Source of the DNA: CAZLYF01 sp964586835
Lineage (GTDB): Bacteria > Bacillota > Clostridia > Christensenellales > Aristaeellaceae
Assembly (NCBI GenBank): GCA_964586835.1
Contig: CAZPIC010000001.1
Location: 69,876-133,875, forward strand
DNA: 64,000 nt
Direction: 5' to 3'
Below, piece by piece: positions 61,730 to 64,000 of this stretch. The notes below the pieces were generated by a model. It ran no database searches. It saw nothing but the letters and a program-made list of their open reading frames with translations, and was not told the origin of the DNA. The stretch's first letter is position 1, and every line of letters starts with the position of its first letter. Position numbers and translations under genes: made by a program.

Positions 61730-62617
61730 CTACACCTTCTCGTATTCCGCCTCACCGAAGAGGCCTGTGGGTTTGAAGATGAGGATGGCGATCAGCAACG
61801 CGAAGGTGAAGGCGTCCGAAAAGGTGGTCAGGCCCAACGCCTTGATGATGTTCTCGCAGATGCCGATGATGAAAGCCCCGATCACAGCCCCGGGAATGGA
61901 ACCGATGCCCCCGAAGACCGCAGCGACAAAGGCCTTAAGCCCGGGCATTGCCCCTGCAGTGGGCGTAACGCCGGTGTAGTTGGAGAAGTAGAGCATCGAT
62001 CCGACGGCTGCCAGGAAGGAACCGATGACGAAGGTCACCGAAATGACCCGGTTGATCTGAATGCCCATGAGCTTGGAGGTCTCAAAGTCTTTGCTGACAG
62101 CACGCATGGCCATACCGATCTTCGTGTGGTTGATCAGCTGCACCAGCAGGATCACCAGCACCAGCGTCAGGACCGGCGTGATGAGGGTCACCATCTTGGT
62201 GGTGGCAGTATAGATGGTAACCCTGTTTGAGATGAAGGGGATGGTAGGGTACTGCTGGGAGAGGCCACCGGTGACATACCACATGAGGTTTTGCAGCAAA
62301 TAGCTTACCCCAATGGCGGAGATCATGATGCTCATCCTTGGGGCGCTGCGCAGGGGCTTATAGGCTGCGCGCTCAATGAATAAGCCCAGGGCCACCGTCA
62401 CAAGGACCGTCAGCGGCAGCGATAGGGACAGCGGCAGGGTGGCGCTCATGTACAGCGCCAGGTAGGCTGCGACGGTGAAGATGTCGCCATGGGCGAAATT
62501 GATGAGCCGCAGGATACCGTAGACCATGGTGTAGCCGATGGCGATGAGGGCATACTGGCCGCCTACGGAGATCCCGGCCAGCAGGTAGGGCAGGTTGGCG
62601 CGGACAATATCCGACAT
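61730..62617 (-). CDS. livH: Branched-chain amino-acid-type ABC permease LivH
   Basis: A 295-aa permease with about eight membrane segments. The N-terminus GGQYALIAIGYTMVYGILRLINFAHG and the segments GMAMRAVSKDFETSKLMGI and AVFGGIGSIPGAVIGA are LivH hallmarks. ATG 62617 follows AGGGGG by seven bases; the frame is open to 62656 but that region forms the livK-livH hairpin. It is second in the operon, after livK, and ends where livM begins. Substrate is probably branched-chain or related amino acids; members also take urea or short amides. Confidence 0.94.
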   Translation of the reverse strand: MSDIVRANLPYLLAGISVGGQYALIAIGYTMVYGILRLINFAHGDIFTVAAYLALYMSATLPLSLSLPLTVLVTVALGLFIERAAYKPLRSAPRMSIMISAIGVSYLLQNLMWYVTGGLSQQYPTIPFISNRVTIYTATTKMVTLITPVLTLVLVILLVQLINHTKIGMAMRAVSKDFETSKLMGIQINRVISVTFVIGSFLAAVGSMLYFSNYTGVTPTAGAMPGLKAFVAAVFGGIGSIPGAVIGAFIIGICENIIKALGLTTFSDAFTFALLIAILIFKPTGLFGEAEYEKV

Positions 62618-62637
62618 GGATCGACCCCCTTCGAGAA

Positions 62638-62666
62638 ATGGGGGCCGACGAGACATCGGCCCCCAT
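62638..62666 (-). other. Intercistronic hairpin between livK and livH
   Basis: Perfect 11-bp stem (62638-62648/62656-62666) with a 7-base loop and no T run. Comparable hairpins after binding-protein genes protect the upstream message and lower permease expression, giving more LivK than LivHM. Confidence 0.75.
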
Positions 62667-62701
62667 GCCCCGGTCAGACCGGATGGATGGTTTGAAGTCG
62701 C

Positions 62702-63877
62702 TTACGGGGCAATGCTCTGGACTTTCACAAAGACCCAGGAAGCGTCGGCATTGTTGGTCTTCTTGATGAAGGCCTGGTCGCGTACCGCGTCGCCGTGCTC
62801 GCCAAAGACGATGGCGCCGGTGACACCCTCATAGGTGACGTCGGCCATGATGTCCGCGATGTCTTCCCGTTCGGAGGAGTCCGCCATTTTCAGCGCCTCA
62901 AGGGCCACCATGTAGCCATCGTAGCCCAGGGCGGATACAGCCGCAACGATGTCGTTGCCGCCGTTGTTGGCCAGCTTGTCGGGGTTTTCGTTCAGCCAGG
63001 CCTTGAAGCCCTCGACGAATTCAGCTGCCGCGGAGGAGGTATCGCCCTCGTCAAAGAAGGTGGATACGCTCACCGACAGGTCGGAGCCCTTGGCTGCATC
63101 GAGAATGACGGAGGAATCCCAGGTATCGCCTGCCAGGATGGGGATGGTGACGCCGGTGGCGGCTGCCTGGGTAATGATTTGGGCGGCAAACTCTGTGGAG
63201 GTGGGCGAGAAGATGACCTCGGCTCCCGCATTGACCGCATTGGTCAGATAGGCGGTGAAGTCGCTGGAGCCAAGCGGGAAAGTCTCGCCTGTTACCTCAC
63301 CACCCAGGCTCTTGAAAGCCTCTGTGAAGTAGTGAGCCAGGCCCACGTCGTAGTCGTTGCCCAGCTGGGCCAGGGTGTAGGCCTTTGTGGCGGCGAACTC
63401 GTCCTTGGCGAAGTTGGCCAACACGGTGCCCTGGAAAGGATCCAGATAGCAGATGCGGTAGTACAGGGGATTTCCGATGGTGACCTGCGGGTTGGTGCAG
63501 GAGAGGCCCAGCGCAATAACACCGGCGGCGTCAAAGATGCCGGAAGCTGCGATGGAGACGCCCGAGCCGTAAGACCCGAGGATCATAGAGGAACCCGCAT
63601 TCACCAACGTCTGTGCAGCGCTGGGAGCCTTGTCGTTGGAAGACTCGTTGTCGACTTCTACGAGGTTCACTCTGTACACGCCGTCAGAAAGCTCAACCGT
63701 GGGGGAGACGTAGTTGGCATAGTAAACGCCCAGCGTCTCCTGCTTGCCGCCGGCACCGTTGGGGCCTGAGGCGGGCTCGTAGATGCCCAGGGTGATTTCG
63801 CCTGCGATTTCTTCTCCCAGCGCAAACACCGGGACAAAGAGCATGAGCGTAAGGATGATGGCAAGAATCCTTTTCAT
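62702..63877 (-). CDS. livK: Branched-chain amino-acid-type substrate-binding protein LivK
   Basis: A 391-aa periplasmic-binding-type (type I fold) protein delivering substrate to LivHM. It has a signal peptide (MKRILAIILTLMLFVPVFALG), then ITLGIYEPASGPNGAGGKQ, the family's first strand and ligand loop, and PLYYRICYLDPFQG. ATG 63877 follows AAGGAGG. Unusually for a Gram-positive binding protein, there is no lipobox Cys at the end of the signal peptide, so it should be released or held in some other way. First gene of the liv operon, with promoter at 63906-63934. Confidence 0.9.
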   Translation of the reverse strand: MKRILAIILTLMLFVPVFALGEEIAGEITLGIYEPASGPNGAGGKQETLGVYYANYVSPTVELSDGVYRVNLVEVDNESSNDKAPSAAQTLVNAGSSMILGSYGSGVSIAASGIFDAAGVIALGLSCTNPQVTIGNPLYYRICYLDPFQGTVLANFAKDEFAATKAYTLAQLGNDYDVGLAHYFTEAFKSLGGEVTGETFPLGSSDFTAYLTNAVNAGAEVIFSPTSTEFAAQIITQAAATGVTIPILAGDTWDSSVILDAAKGSDLSVSVSTFFDEGDTSSAAAEFVEGFKAWLNENPDKLANNGGNDIVAAVSALGYDGYMVALEALKMADSSEREDIADIMADVTYEGVTGAIVFGEHGDAVRDQAFIKKTNNADASWVFVKVQSIAP

Positions 63878-63905
63878 TTCGGCAACCTCCTTTTTAGATG
63901 CGCAT

Positions 63906-63934
63906 ATTGTACCTGAGGGCCTGAAAAAAAGCAA
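63906..63934 (-). promoter_or_regulatory. Promoter of the liv operon
   Basis: Minus strand TTGCTT (63929-63934), 17-bp spacer containing a T run, TACAAT (63906-63911), 29 bp before the livK start. Confidence 0.65.
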
Positions 63935-64000
63935 TATTCCTGCAGGATGAGCTAATTGCGCTGCGCCTGTTTTTCAGACATCAAGTTAACGATTCAGCCT

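Overview
The window is GC-rich bacterial DNA, almost certainly from a Gram-positive member of the Clostridia (Firmicutes). The evidence is a CIRCE-controlled hrcA-grpE-dnaK-dnaJ operon, HPr kinase/phosphorylase, a T-box leader on ileS, a FloA/NfeD flotillin pair, DegV, ParA/ParB, a clostridial CXXC miniprotein, strong AGGAGG-type ribosome sites and frequent TTG/GTG starts. A GTP-type PEP carboxykinase and the many secreted repeat proteins suggest an uncultured gut lineage such as Christensenellales, but that placement is only a guess. I see no rRNA, tRNA, CRISPR array or prophage.

Layout. 1-2.3 kb (minus): lepA (cut by the window edge) behind murC. 2.4-6.6 kb: a xylose block (GPH-type sugar symporter, xylA), then a separately promoted pyrimidine-nucleoside phosphorylase. 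6.6-9.6 kb: a tightly overlapping redox module (secreted thioredoxin-like protein, 48-aa CXXC protein, membrane 4Fe-4S protein, secreted protein). 9.6-14.8 kb: a 936-aa zinc-ribbon/TPR-like membrane protein, an acyltransferase and an M29 aminopeptidase. 14.8-15.5 kb: a frame-shattered alpha/beta hydrolase. 15.5-20 kb: hemW, a five-SH3 secreted protein overlapping a PIG-L deacetylase, and an AEC carrier ending in a 25-bp perfect-stem terminator. 20-28 kb (minus): pckG, the flotillin operon, a zinc-ribbon protein and ileS with its T-box. 28-34.7 kb: hprK, ROK kinase, asnS, a minus-strand MFS transporter, degV and a pyridoxamine-kinase-like gene. 34.9-39.9 kb: a SWIM/SNF2 helicase and a DUF6273/phosphodiester glycosidase fusion.

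39.9-43.3 kb is the accessory-looking part. It holds a 456-bp array of 13 short hairpins in four large repeats, a small AbrB-like gene followed by a decayed transposase, an EamA transporter, and an apparently unannotated structured RNA unit of about 286 nt with its own promoter and terminator.

43.3-64 kb returns to core genes: parA-parB, a lone winged-helix protein, a phosphoesterase overlapping a cytosolic BMP-type protein, hom and gdhA (divergent), ferritin, the heat-shock operon, a small membrane protein, eno, and a complete branched-chain-amino-acid-type ABC operon (livKHMGF).

Together the genes describe a fermentative organism with HPr-based carbon control, xylose and nucleoside use, PEP/oxaloacetate interconversion, ammonium assimilation through GdhA, and substantial investment in envelope-associated repeat proteins. 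The strongest leads for new biology are the RNA unit at 42312-42597 and the hairpin array at 39906-40361.
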